DNA of 64,000 nt from Osedax fenrisi (Eukaryota; Annelida; Polychaeta; Sabellida; Siboglinidae): the NCBI GenBank assembly GCA_964019155.1, contig OZ025242.1:91273808-91337807 (forward strand), given 5' to 3'. This document shows, piece by piece, positions 38,379-44,993 of this stretch. The notes under the pieces are model-generated. The model searched no databases and was not told the DNA's origin. It saw nothing but the letters and a program-made list of their open reading frames with translations. Position 1 is the first letter of the stretch. The number at the start of each line of letters is the position of its first letter. Position numbers and translations under genes: made by a program.

Positions 38379-40683
38379 TATATCATTTACCTTATAACTA
38401 TATATATATATAATTTAATTATTATTGAACATATTATCATTTGTAAATCATTTTAATAATCTATATCGGACTACAAAATAAAGTTATTATTAGAAAACTG
38501 ATTAAAAAAGTACTCGCTATATTAGGAATATAATACAAAATACATCTTGGTAGTATACTATAGAAGATTACACGCATATATAGCGATACAATGTATTAGT
38601 AATACTAATTCTACGTATATATATATTTATATATATATATATATATTCTAGGCACTCCTGCTACATATATGTTCACATATGCTACATATGCTATATATGT
38701 TACTTTAATCGCACATAAGCGATTGAAGTAACTAATTCGCGACACAACTCTAGTATAATCACTATATAATATATTATATAGTGCATGACCCACGCGATAC
38801 ATTATATATAATGGCAATGATTTATATAGTGTTCGTATAGTTCCTATAGGAACTATACGAACACTATAGAAATCATTGCCCTATAGGGTTCCCAACCTTT
38901 TTTCATAATAACCATTTTTATAATTCTCTAATTTAAAAATATACCATGACCTAATGACAAAATAATGTTGTATTTTGTTATTGTTGAACTCTAATCCTAA
39001 ATTATCATAGATTTGTATTAAACTGAATATAACACCGGCCATTTATTCCCAAACTAAAACCTAAATGACCCAAGTTTGAGTCATGAATCTAACTTGATGA
39101 CCCATATATGACCTATAGGTTGTGAACCACTGCACTAGGGGATCACGACCCCTATAATAACTCGCTCTCTCACCAGGGAATTAACTCATCGGCGAACTAA
39201 CTTGCTAGCTTTATCTGACGTTACATCGGTCCGGTTCATGAGGAATGCCGGAATGCCGCGTTGCCCGGCAACACGGTACGACTCGTGATCGTTGCACACC
39301 AACAGAAAGTTAGTCAAGCGGAACCGCTCGATACTCGACGTGTAGAAGTTCTCGGCCATGTCCATGAAGGACACGTCTACCGAGGACAGGATCACCAGTC
39401 CTTCGCGATCGGCTACCGCTCGTAAAGCTTGCCCGAAACTAGAGTCCGCGTATTTAGACGCATCTTTAGACGTATCTTTAGTCGCATCTTTAGTCGCATA
39501 TATAGATGTATATTTCGATAGCTCTTTCGATAGCTCTTTCGATACTTCTTTCGATAGCTCTTTCGATAGCTCTTTCGATAGCTCTTTTGATAGCTCTTTC
39601 GATAGCTCTTTCGATACTTCTTTCGATAGCTCTTTCGATAGCTCTTTCGATACTTCTTTTGATAGCTCTTTCGATACCTCTTTCGATAGCTCTTTCGATA
39701 CCTCTTTCGGTAGCTCTTTGGACAGCTCTTTCGATAGCTCTTTCGATAGCTCTTTCGATACTTCTTTTGACGTGGGTTTCCAACTGTAATTATGCGTAAA
39801 GATGAGGCCACTTAAAGTTGAGCGGGAGGAATATTCGCTTTATGATCGAATTATGCGTGTGATTAGTTATCAGATAGATTAATATCGCACGTGTTTACTG
39901 TATTCATAATGCAGCTCTGTTTAGAGTGATTCGGTCCACTTCTGGCAGCAGATATAGTTAGAGAGATAGAGAGAGAGTTAGTTTTAGAGATAGATAGATA
40001 TAGTTAGTTTTAGAGATAGATAGAGAGAGTTAGTTTTAGTTTTAGAGAGAGTGAGAGTTAGTGTTAGAGAGATAGAGAGAGAGAGTTAGTTTTAGAGATA
40101 GATAGAGAGAGTTAGTTTTAGAGAGAGAGTGAGAGTTAGTTTTAGAGAGATAGAGAGAGAGAGTTATAACTCTACTATAGTAATAGAGAGTTAGTATTAT
40201 AAATCAGAGTTATAGTTAGATTCATGTTTATAGTAAGAACTAGTGCTAGTGATTTAGAGTAGAGTTATGATTATATATGGAATTAGGATTATAGTTAGAT
40301 ATCGCGTACTGATATGATACTGTACGTGGATTAGAGTTAGATATCGTGTCCTGTACGAGGACACACGTAGGACATAGGTGACTCATATTATCGATCACGA
40401 GGATTATAACTCGGAGGAGGCACTGGATAGATGTATTACACATGGCAATGGGGCAAACATATTATGGAATCCGAGCAAGCTAGACCCGGTAAGATGTGCA
40501 TGCTAAACGCGTATACCTCCTGTAGGATATCCTAATAGAGGTTCCGTAGTGAGTGTGCTTTGAGATTATTGCTTTGCTTTTATTATTAAAGGGGAATGGT
40601 TAATTACTTTTGTCGATGATGCAATGTTTATGATATTTAGAATATATATTGCTTGTAATTATCCAGGTAATTGGAAAATTATT

Positions 40684-40721
<38 letters not shown>

Positions 40722-40912
40722 TACTATTAAAATAATTATTAAATTAATTAAAATGAATTATGAATAACACTAGTTTATAGACAATTGTCTAAGGAGGATA
40801 ATTTATATATTATAATATATATTTTGTTAGGTCGAAAAATTATCTAAAATGTTCGCAACATTTTCATAAATGTTCTATAGGGCATATTTATAATAATAAA
40901 ATAAAATTAAAG

Positions 40913-40951
<39 letters not shown>

Positions 40952-41266
40952 GTATGAAATATATATTTATATATATGTGTGTATACATATTATAATATAA
41001 ACTTACGCCGGTGTTGTTTTAACGAGAACGTTTAGACTACGCGCCAAATCGTACTTCGCCTTGGACCCGTCCTTCCATTCGTCGGTCACGTGAGGATCGA
41101 TCACGTGATTCTCGATCACGTGAGGCTCGATCACGTGATGCTCGATCAGGTGGTGTTCGGTCACGTGAGGCTCGCCAATTCTCCACACGCAGATCAGACT
41201 TATAAAACCGATAATGCCGAGTATTAGGCAGACCTTTGTCGTCCTCTTGAAGTACGCGATCTTCAT
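23289..41266 (-). CDS. GT77-like type II membrane glycosyltransferase, 10 exons, 648 aa
   Basis: Join on the minus strand of ten exons, listed separately. All introns are GT-AG, all phases match, and the total is 1,947 nt ending in TGA. Residues 9-31 form one hydrophobic signal anchor, giving type II Golgi-like topology. Residues 32-61 are His-rich 5-mers and 92-199 are SKEL-type tetrapeptides, together forming the stem. The donor-sugar domain runs from about 215 to 455, with the metal-binding DVD motif at 312-314 followed by IVFLRNPLPY, then VNSGFYKVKP, LFPNGKRYF and IVHNNW. A second domain (about 460-648) contains REHLALF, NRTLILPRFHC and FRESVFLQHEMVP. This resembles Nucleotid_trans (PF03407) proteins such as the plant xylosyl- and arabinosyltransferases. 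The acceptor and sugar cannot be told from sequence. The start is the first ATG after an in-frame TGA. Confidence 0.85.
23953..25670 (+). pseudogene. Decayed LINE ORF2 inside intron 9, antisense to the host gene
   Basis: Plus-strand fragments in three frames follow the ORF2 order: a linker region with KRNLIKLEKRYLHEPNSIN, then SNYRPIS near 24830, then GVQHGSVLGP near 25235, and a degenerate C-terminal tail near 25600. The open pieces 23953-24189 and 24186-24461 are the only substantial ones. Many stops and deletions make it non-functional. The non-LTR class is clear; the clade is not. Confidence 0.65.
25895..25988 (-). CDS. Glycosyltransferase exon 9
   Basis: Acceptor TTTTGATTGACAG and donor CAG|GTATCA, phase 1 in and phase 2 out. 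The only open frame reads DSDVIFASDGDITEKQIRNW then LEKYKNMSVI (residues 579-608). The 'VIFASDGD' strand-loop resembles the equivalent element of fucosyltransferase-like folds (inference). Confidence 0.83.
26530..26660. repeat. Dispersed direct repeat (pair with 34125-34255)
   Basis: Shares TAGGTTTGGAA, CATTGTTAGGTAATGC, TAAGCCATTTTTAATAAGTC and CAAGTATGATATTTTATTG with 34125-34255 in the same order and orientation. Both copies lie in introns of the glycosyltransferase gene. Element type unknown. Confidence 0.6.
26750..26996. repeat. Dispersed direct repeat (pair with 32812-33031), abutting exon 8
   Basis: Shares GTATACGGTATTA, TATCTTTTATGTGTCTATTT, CCTAACCAGTTAAATGTTAT and TCCTTAAGGTTATGGGA with 32812-33031. 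It ends about 15 bp from the 5' splice site of exon 8, on the intron side. Element type unknown. Confidence 0.65.
27012..27148 (-). CDS. Glycosyltransferase exon 8
   Basis: Acceptor GCACGCACGCAG and donor A|GTCAGT, phase 2 in and phase 1 out. Encodes residues 533-577, including IDSMQSVFSFRESVFLQHEM and VPSSVKRSQ. I preferred this acceptor over one 20 nt further in because it matches the phase of exon 7 and completes the 'FYNIDSMQSVF' segment. Confidence 0.8.
27359..27412. repeat. (TA)n microsatellite
   Basis: Uninterrupted TA dinucleotides. Comparable tracts occur at about 10045-10113, 19170-19245, 23470-23553, 31618-31673, 38150-38228, 38320-38376 and 49764-49815. They create the many Tyr-Ile short open frames of the window, none of which is a gene. 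Confidence 0.9.
27683..28277. mobile_element. TIR element, GGGGTAAGTACTTG type, in intron 7
   Basis: The left end AGGGGTAAGTACTTGAATAC then CGACACCCTA and the right end TAGGGTGTCGATAATACGTG then GCACTCTCCCCT form inverted repeats. AT-rich and non-coding. The architecture resembles 17467-18377 and 36933-37477 but the sequence differs. Confidence 0.6.
28280..29600. other. AT-rich remainder of intron 7
   Basis: No further exon, repeat or RNA gene is visible. One (CA)n/(TA)n tract lies near 29320-29350. Confidence 0.5.
29608..29648 (-). CDS. Glycosyltransferase exon 7 (41-nt micro-exon)
   Basis: Acceptor GTGTTACCGCAG and donor CAA|GTTAGC, phase 0 in and phase 2 out. Encodes SIKVKRCLANLFY (residues 519-531). 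Skipping it would still need a matching acceptor in exon 8, but including it satisfies both phases and restores the segment expected before FRESVFL. Confidence 0.72.
30072..30261 (-). CDS. Glycosyltransferase exon 6 (start of C-terminal domain)
   Basis: Acceptor GATATTACAG and donor ACG|GTTAGT, phase 2 in and phase 0 out. Residues 456-518 begin STTRPYLTYTNP and contain REHLALFVAFMLAEML, NRTLILPRFHCDGC and CDILND. N494 in NRT is a sequon. The paired cysteines after FHC are probably structural. Confidence 0.87.
30337..30470. mobile_element. MITE, family GGGGCGCTG, truncated copy in intron 5
   Basis: GGGGCGCTGGAACGATTTTG, GGGGGGACCAACCAATCG and TCTAGATTTTAAAGTGGGG are the reverse of copies 1 and 2. 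It has two long poly-G runs, and the second terminus is missing. The copy lies just upstream of the exon 6 acceptor, in intron 5. Confidence 0.65.
30510..31460. other. AT-rich part of intron 5
   Basis: A-rich stretches and no exon or repeat boundary. Confidence 0.5.
31749..31915 (-). CDS. Glycosyltransferase exon 5
   Basis: Acceptor ACGCCCCCCTAG and donor AG|GTATGT, phase 0 in and phase 2 out. Residues 400-454 read LFPNGKRYFEDEHRMLPEDN, then VCGACLIVHNNWILGYAAKL, then YRFREHGMWHVDGTD. The LFPNG..YF and IVHNNW..G..KL..F elements close the Nucleotid_trans-type catalytic domain. Confidence 0.88.
32098..32333 (-). mobile_element. tRNA-derived SINE, family 2, in intron 4
   Basis: In reverse it reads CTGGGGTCTAGAGATCAGCG, B-box-like GGATTCGATCCC, TTTATCAAGAACTTAATAAA and ACGACTTAGTGAGGGGTCCA, the same family as 22684-22928. 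The A-box region is more diverged here. Confidence 0.65.
32421..32644. mobile_element. MITE, family CAGCTAACAGTAATAG, in intron 4
   Basis: The left end CCAGCTAACAGTAATAGCCT and right end GGTATTACTGTCAGCTGGG are inverted repeats. The body has GCATAATAG-type repeats as in 3745-3987. Confidence 0.75.
32812..33031. repeat. Dispersed direct repeat (pair with 26750-26996)
   Basis: See the partner entry. Located in intron 4, same orientation. Confidence 0.6.
33040..34120. other. AT-rich part of intron 4
   Basis: Contains a GTACATTGTACAATGTA foldback cluster near 33520-33610 and a (CAAT)n tract at about 33961-33982 that looks like a retrotransposon 3' tail. No exon is seen. Confidence 0.45.
34125..34255. 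repeat. Dispersed direct repeat (pair with 26530-26660)
   Basis: See the partner entry. Confidence 0.6.
34565..34715 (-). mobile_element. SINE family 1, 5'-truncated, in intron 4
   Basis: Starts GGTGGAGTCCTTTCATCCCA, matches the body through GTTTTAACGAGAGCCGATT and stops before the tRNA-like head. Confidence 0.7.
34920..35093 (-). CDS. Glycosyltransferase exon 4
   Basis: Acceptor TATTTACAATAG and donor AAA|GTTAGT, phase 0 at both ends. Residues 342-399 read VNSGFYKVKPSSAGIILHAR, then AIELSKTHPELSNQKTLKIN, then LNSMVYHQLIRARYLSVK. NSGFY-V-P is the conserved element after the metal-binding strand in this family, and NQ...N occupies the place of the usual DQ...N. An upstream donor at TCT|GTAAAA would drop two residues. 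Confidence 0.86.
35585..35696. other. GC-rich patch with CACGTG in intron 3
   Basis: GC-rich DNA with ATCACGTGACATG, GTGCGTGCGTCG and ATTACGTAAGC. No open exon with splice sites was found. It could be an intronic regulatory element; the only evidence is composition and the E-box. Confidence 0.3.
35697..36025. mobile_element. MITE, family GGGGCGTCAC, beside the exon 3 donor
   Basis: The left end TAGGGGCGTCACAA and right end TTATGACACCCCTA are inverted repeats. The next internal segments (AAAAGTGGGG and CCCCACTTTT/CCCTCCTTTT) also pair. Its right end is 12 nt from the 5' splice site of exon 3. A partial relative lies at 16886-16985. Confidence 0.68.
36038..36218 (-). CDS. Glycosyltransferase exon 3 (catalytic DVD motif)
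   Basis: Acceptor CACCGTCACAG and donor GAG|GTTAGG, phase 2 in and phase 0 out. Residues 282-341 read FGTGEFRRKTHFKTDVVLKA, then LLLGFTVLIADVDIVFLRNP, then LPYISLDGDYDINIQDDTTE. The DVD at 312-314, after a hydrophobic strand and before FLRNP, is the DxD metal/nucleotide-sugar site of Nucleotid_trans enzymes. Confidence 0.9.
36228..36395. repeat. Short GACACGCCC repeats upstream of the exon 3 acceptor
   Basis: About five imperfect copies of GTCAGACACGCCCC spaced by AT-rich DNA. In transcript sense they read GGGGCGTGTCTGAC and lead into the pyrimidine tract of the exon 3 acceptor. Confidence 0.55.
36933..37477. mobile_element. TIR element, GGGGAAAGTAAC type, in intron 2
   Basis: The left end GGGAAAGTAACTTAATACGG and right end TCCGTATTCGGTTACTTTCC then CCT are inverted repeats. 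The interior matches 17467-18377 (GATAACGGGGGTGTCCGTAT and TATTGATGAATCAATCAGAC). Confidence 0.68.
37649..37820. mobile_element. Short TIR element, GGGAAAGTCTTC / GGGGTCGGTAATCCC type
   Basis: AGGGAAAGTCTTCAATTATA at one end and GGGGTCGGTAATCCCT at the other resemble the ends at 13945-14958. The pairing of ends is imperfect. Confidence 0.4.
38813..38880. repeat. 68-bp near-perfect palindrome in intron 2
   Basis: The left arm GGCAATGATTTATATAGTGT, continuing to a CCTATAGG centre, is mirrored by a right arm ending ACACTATAGAAATCATTGCC. There are only a couple of mismatches and essentially no loop. It would extrude as a strong hairpin in DNA or pre-mRNA. No target duplication is evident. Confidence 0.8.
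39202..39783 (-). CDS. Glycosyltransferase exon 2 (SKEL-repeat stem and first catalytic strands)
   Basis: Acceptor CTTTACGCATAATTACAG and donor AA|GTTAGT, phase 2 at both ends. Encodes residues 88-280: WKPT, then 21 SKEL/SKEV-type units (92-175), six degenerate units (176-199), then the start of the enzyme domain with GLVILSSVDVSFMDMAENFY, LTNFLLVCNDHESYRVAGQR and GIPAFLMNRTDV. The repeat is in frame with exon 1 on one side and the catalytic domain on the other, so it is translated rather than merely intronic. Confidence 0.88.
39447..39770 (-). repeat. Coding 12-bp minisatellite, 27 units (21 regular + 6 degenerate)
   Basis: The unit in gene sense is TCGAAAGAGCTA (Ser-Lys-Glu-Leu), with GTA (Val) replacing CTA in several units and CCG (Pro) replacing TCG once. 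The last six units toward the enzyme domain are SKYT, SIYA, TKDA, TKDT, SKDA and SKYA. Five of the six reading frames are free of stops, which explains overlapping open frames on both strands. Confidence 0.92.
39955..40165. repeat. GAGA-rich minisatellite in intron 1
   Basis: Variants of AGTTAGTTTTAGAGATAGAT with AGAGAGAG runs. In gene sense it is a CU-rich tract of about 200 nt, some 170-380 nt upstream of the exon 2 acceptor. Confidence 0.8.
40170..41000. other. Remainder of intron 1
   Basis: AT-rich with two (TA)n tracts. No exon is seen. Confidence 0.5.
41007..41266 (-). CDS. Glycosyltransferase exon 1 (signal anchor, His-rich repeats)
   Basis: ATG at 41266-41264 is the first after an in-frame TGA. 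Donor GC|GTAAGT, phase 2 out. Residues 1-8 are a basic tail (MKIAYFKR), 9-31 the hydrophobic anchor (KVCLILGIIGFISLICVW), 32-61 six 5-residue units of the EPHVI type, and 62-86 a short linker ending LVKTTP. Confidence 0.86.
41084..41173 (-). repeat. Coding 15-bp minisatellite with embedded CACGTG
   Basis: Six units of the type GAGCCTCACGTGATC encode EPHVT, EHHLI, EHHVI, EPHVI, ENHVI and DPHVT. Most units contain the E-box palindrome CACGTG. Confidence 0.85.
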
Positions 41267-41347
41267 CTTTAGCCGCGTTATCTTTAGTGTGTATACGCGT
41301 GATCATAAGTATTGTTAAGTTATATGTCAATTACTATACTATTGAAT

Positions 41348-41410
41348 GGGAAAGTAACCGAATACGGACAGTGCCCGAATAAGGACACTCTCGGTATCTC
41401 AAAAACCATA
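41348..41410. mobile_element. Fragment of a GGGAAAGTAAC-type element 80 bp upstream of the ATG
   Basis: GGGAAAGTAACCGAATACGG then GTGCCCGAATAAGGACACTC. Only one terminus is present. It lies in the promoter or 5' UTR of the glycosyltransferase gene. Confidence 0.5.
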
Positions 41411-41419
41411 GATCCGAAA

Positions 41420-42005
41420 TCCCATACAATGTAATCAGATAAACTAGTTTGAAGATCAAGCACGATAACACAATCTAATTTTACAATCGATTTCGACAAT
41501 TGAGTACGATAAATCAAATTGAATATGTAAATCTAGTTTGGAATCAAGTATGAAAATCTAGTTCGCAGTCAATTTAAAAAATATAATCATGTAAACAAGT
41601 TCGACAATCTAATACGGTGCATCGGGGTATAATGAGGGGTATATATACTATAGTGTAGGGGTACTCTATCTACGATTATTCATCGTTATGGGTTGATATC
41701 TACTAATCTATATATATATATATTTATACATTATATATATATATATATATATGTTATGTATTATTGTATTGATTTAAAACGTGGTTTAAATACGAATCGA
41801 ATACAATATGCGTTCTCCCAATATTATAGTGAGATTAGTAATTTTTATCTTGGATATATATATTATATATATATATATATACATATGTATATATGTATAT
41901 ACCATGTATATATGCCATGCTTGAATAGGTAATGTTATCAATCAAATTGCGTAATATTTTAAAACAATTTAAATGCCAATTCATGATTATATTATTATAT
42001 ATTAT
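41420..42005. other. Upstream region of the glycosyltransferase gene
   Basis: AT-rich with (TA)n tracts. A recurring ATCTAGTTTG-type motif appears at 41440-41620. I cannot assign a promoter or transcription start. Confidence 0.4.
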
Positions 42006-42009
42006 AACT

Positions 42010-43950
42010 AGCCGTACCCGACCCGGCGTTGCTCGGTTTTGATTATTTTCATATCTATTATTTATTAATTATAGCTGTTCCTAATTATGCATTGCTAAAT
42101 ATTTATATTTAATTTTGTCCTAACTATTATTTATATACAATAAAATAAATGTTAGCAGACATACAAACAAATTAATAAACATATTTTAATATTTAAAAAA
42201 TTAGTGGAAAAATATTTCAAAAAATATATTAAGAATACAACAAATATTTCAAATATTACAAAATATGTTTTAAAAAAATGTCTAAAACCAAAACCCAAAC
42301 CCAAACCCAAATCGTACCCGACCCGGCGTTGCTAGGTTTTTGATTGTTTTCCTATCTATTATTTATTAATTATAACTATTCCTGATTTTAAATTGCTTGC
42401 CTTACACAACCCGACGTTTCTCCGTTTTTGATTATTTGCCTATCAATTATTAATTATAGCTATTCCTAATTATGCATAGAAAATCTTTAATTTTGTTTCT
42501 AACTAATATTTAATAATTCTGTATCCGATGTAGATCTAGAGTTGTTCGTTTTTATGATTTAATCATAAAATATTTTGTAAAAATACAAAAAATAATTTAA
42601 AAAAATACAAAATATATATTTTTTAAAATATAAACAATATTTCAACATATTGTTAGCCGTACCCGTCCCGGCTTTGATAGGTTTTTGATTGTTTGCCTAT
42701 TTATTTTTATTAATTATAGCTATTCCTCATTATGCCAAAATATTGATAAAAAATACAACAAATATTTAAAATATTACAAAATATGTTTTAAAAAAATGTC
42801 GATTTTTAAAATGACAAATTTTTTAATATTTCAAAAATACAACAAATATTTCCAATATTATAAAATATGACTTAAAATGATGCCGAAAACTAAACCAAAA
42901 CCATACCCGACTTTCCATGGCCGGCGTTTCTCGGTTTTTATTATTTTCCTATCTATTATTTATTACTTATAGCTATTCCTGATACTTCATTGCTATATAT
43001 ATAATAAAATAAATGTTAGCTGACATACAAACAAATGTAGACAATTTTAATATTTAAAAAATTAGTGGACAAATATTAAATAATAAAAAAAACAACAAAT
43101 ATTTTCAAATATTACAAATATGTTTTAAAAAATTGTCGAAAACTCAAACCTAAACCCAAACCCAAACCGTACCGACATTTATAGGTTTTTGATTGTTTGC
43201 CTATTTATTATTTAATAATTAGAGCTATTCCTGATTCTAAATTTATAGTATATACTTACAATTGTATACATTTTTGTATATAAATGTTTGTATATAAATT
43301 TTGTATTGTAAAAATGTAAAAATATAAAAAATGTAAAAATAGTATATACAATTGTATATTAATTAATTAAATAAAGTTTATCTAAAATACAAACTAATGT
43401 AGAAACATATTTTTTTTAATATTTAAAAAATTAGTGAACACATATTTTAAAAAATATATTAAAAAATACAACAAATATTTAAAATATTCCAAAATATGTT
43501 GAAAACCTAAACCCAAACCGTTCCAAATCGGCGTTTCGGTTTTTTATTATTTGCTTATTTGTCATTTATTAATTATAACTATTCCTGATTTAGAATTTCT
43601 TGCCGTACCCAACTCTGCTTTACAATTTGTTTTATAGTTTGCCTATCTATTATTTATTATTTATGGCTATTAATGATTCTGCCTTTCATATATAATAACA
43701 TACATTTGTGCTAAAATTAAAACAAATTTAGACAATTATTCGTTTTTAATATCTCAAAAATTAGTGGAAAAATATTTCAAAAAATACAATACATATTTCC
43801 AGTATTACAAAATATTACTTAATATATGTCGAAAGCCCAAACCGCACCCTGCGTTAATCGATTTGTGATTGTCTGCCAATCCATTATTAATTAATTATAG
43901 CTATTCCTGATTCTGTATTGCTAGTATATACAACACATATTTCACAATAT
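42010..43950. repeat. Diverged tandem repeat with CCCGGCGTTGCTCGG motif
   Basis: Nine units start with versions of CCGTACCCGACCCGGCGTTG near 42010, 42312, 42399, 42655, 42901, 43166, 43516, 43602 and 43840, each followed by TTTTTGATTGTTTGCCTATC and TATTAATTATAGCTATTCCT. Spacing is either about 86 bp or about 250-350 bp. Telomere-like AAACCCAAACCC runs precede several units. It lies directly 3' of the Helitron frame (minus sense), and a related motif (CCCGGCGTTGCCTGGGTATA) flanks the second helicase copy at 52670, so it may be part of the element family. Confidence 0.7.
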
Positions 43951-44089
43951 TACAAAATATATGTTTATAAATGTTCTAAAAATATTTTAAAAAGTATAAT
44001 ATTTATATCTTATAATATTTATATAATAATTATATAATTATAATATTTTAATTATATCTTAAAATAATATTTCAACGATTAGTTGAAAA

Positions 44090-44455
44090 ATATAAAAAAA
44101 TATTTCAAATAATATTTTTAAAAATACAAAAAATATAAATAAAATACAAAATATATTTTTTTTAAATTTCAACAAAATTTCCACAAAATTTCCAAAAAAA
44201 TGTTTACAAATATTTCAATAAATGTTTAAAAATATTTCAAAAAAATGTTTAATAATATTTTAAAAATGTTAAAAAATATATCAAAAAATATTTCAAAAAT
44301 TTCAAAAAAATGTCATAAATATTTAAAAAAAATTCAAACAAAATTTCAAAATTTTTAAAAAAAAATTCAAAAATTTTCAAAAAAAATTCAAAAAAATTTC
44401 AAAAAAATATTTTGAAAAAATGTAAAAAAAATATTTCAAAAAAGCGACGTCGAAG
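44090..44455. repeat. A-rich low-complexity repeat
   Basis: Roughly 20-23-bp variants of AAAAATATTTCAAAAAAATG. Non-coding. Confidence 0.7.
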
Positions 44456-44725
44456 ATTTTAGATGACAAAAAATCATTTTAATGGCAAAAAGTCAATTTT
44501 TCAGGTTTTTCTGGGGTACGCGTAAAAAATTCAAAAAATTTTCCTGCTATTTTATATGAATATATCCAAATTTGAATAACAATATAATTATTACGAATTT
44601 TATTTATATTTCCTTATTTATAAAACATATATGATAAATTTACGGTTAGAATATATATATAGATATTATACGAATTTGAATCATTATATGTTTTATTTAT
44701 TACAAGCAATTTTTTAATTATTTCT

Positions 44726-44993
44726 TTAGTTATTCAGTACTTCTTTGTATACTACGTTAGCTGTTAGTCCATCTTTGGCCAGTATATATAATTCTTTTTC
44801 TTCTCGTGCTCTTGAACAGCCTACATATAATTTACCGTAGCGAAGCATTCTGTTTCAAGATCTAAGCCCACGACTTTGAAAGATTGTCCTTGCGATTTGT
44901 TTATTGTCATGGAAAAACAAAGTTTTATTGGAAATTGGAGTCTTCTAAAATTAAAGGGATAATCTGATGGTATCAGTGGTATTTTGGGAATCA
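44726..44993 (-). pseudogene. Helitron helicase C-terminus, frameshifted
   Basis: Follows the helicase ORF after an 11-12-nt duplication (AAGTAATGATT...) that shifts frame. In the new frame it reads MIPKIPLIPSDYPFNFRRLQ and MTINKSQGQSFKVVGLDLET, the last helicase motif. A one-base deletion within TTCGCTACGGTAAATT then shifts frame again before VGCSRAREEKELYILAKDG. Stop at 44728-44726. Confidence 0.75.

Noticed and set aside
39358..39811. Plus-strand FDSS-repeat and minus-strand RKSY- and IERA-repeat open frames as separate genes
   Set aside because: They are other frames of the 12-bp minisatellite. Only the SKEL frame connects by in-phase splicing to exon 1 and to the catalytic domain.
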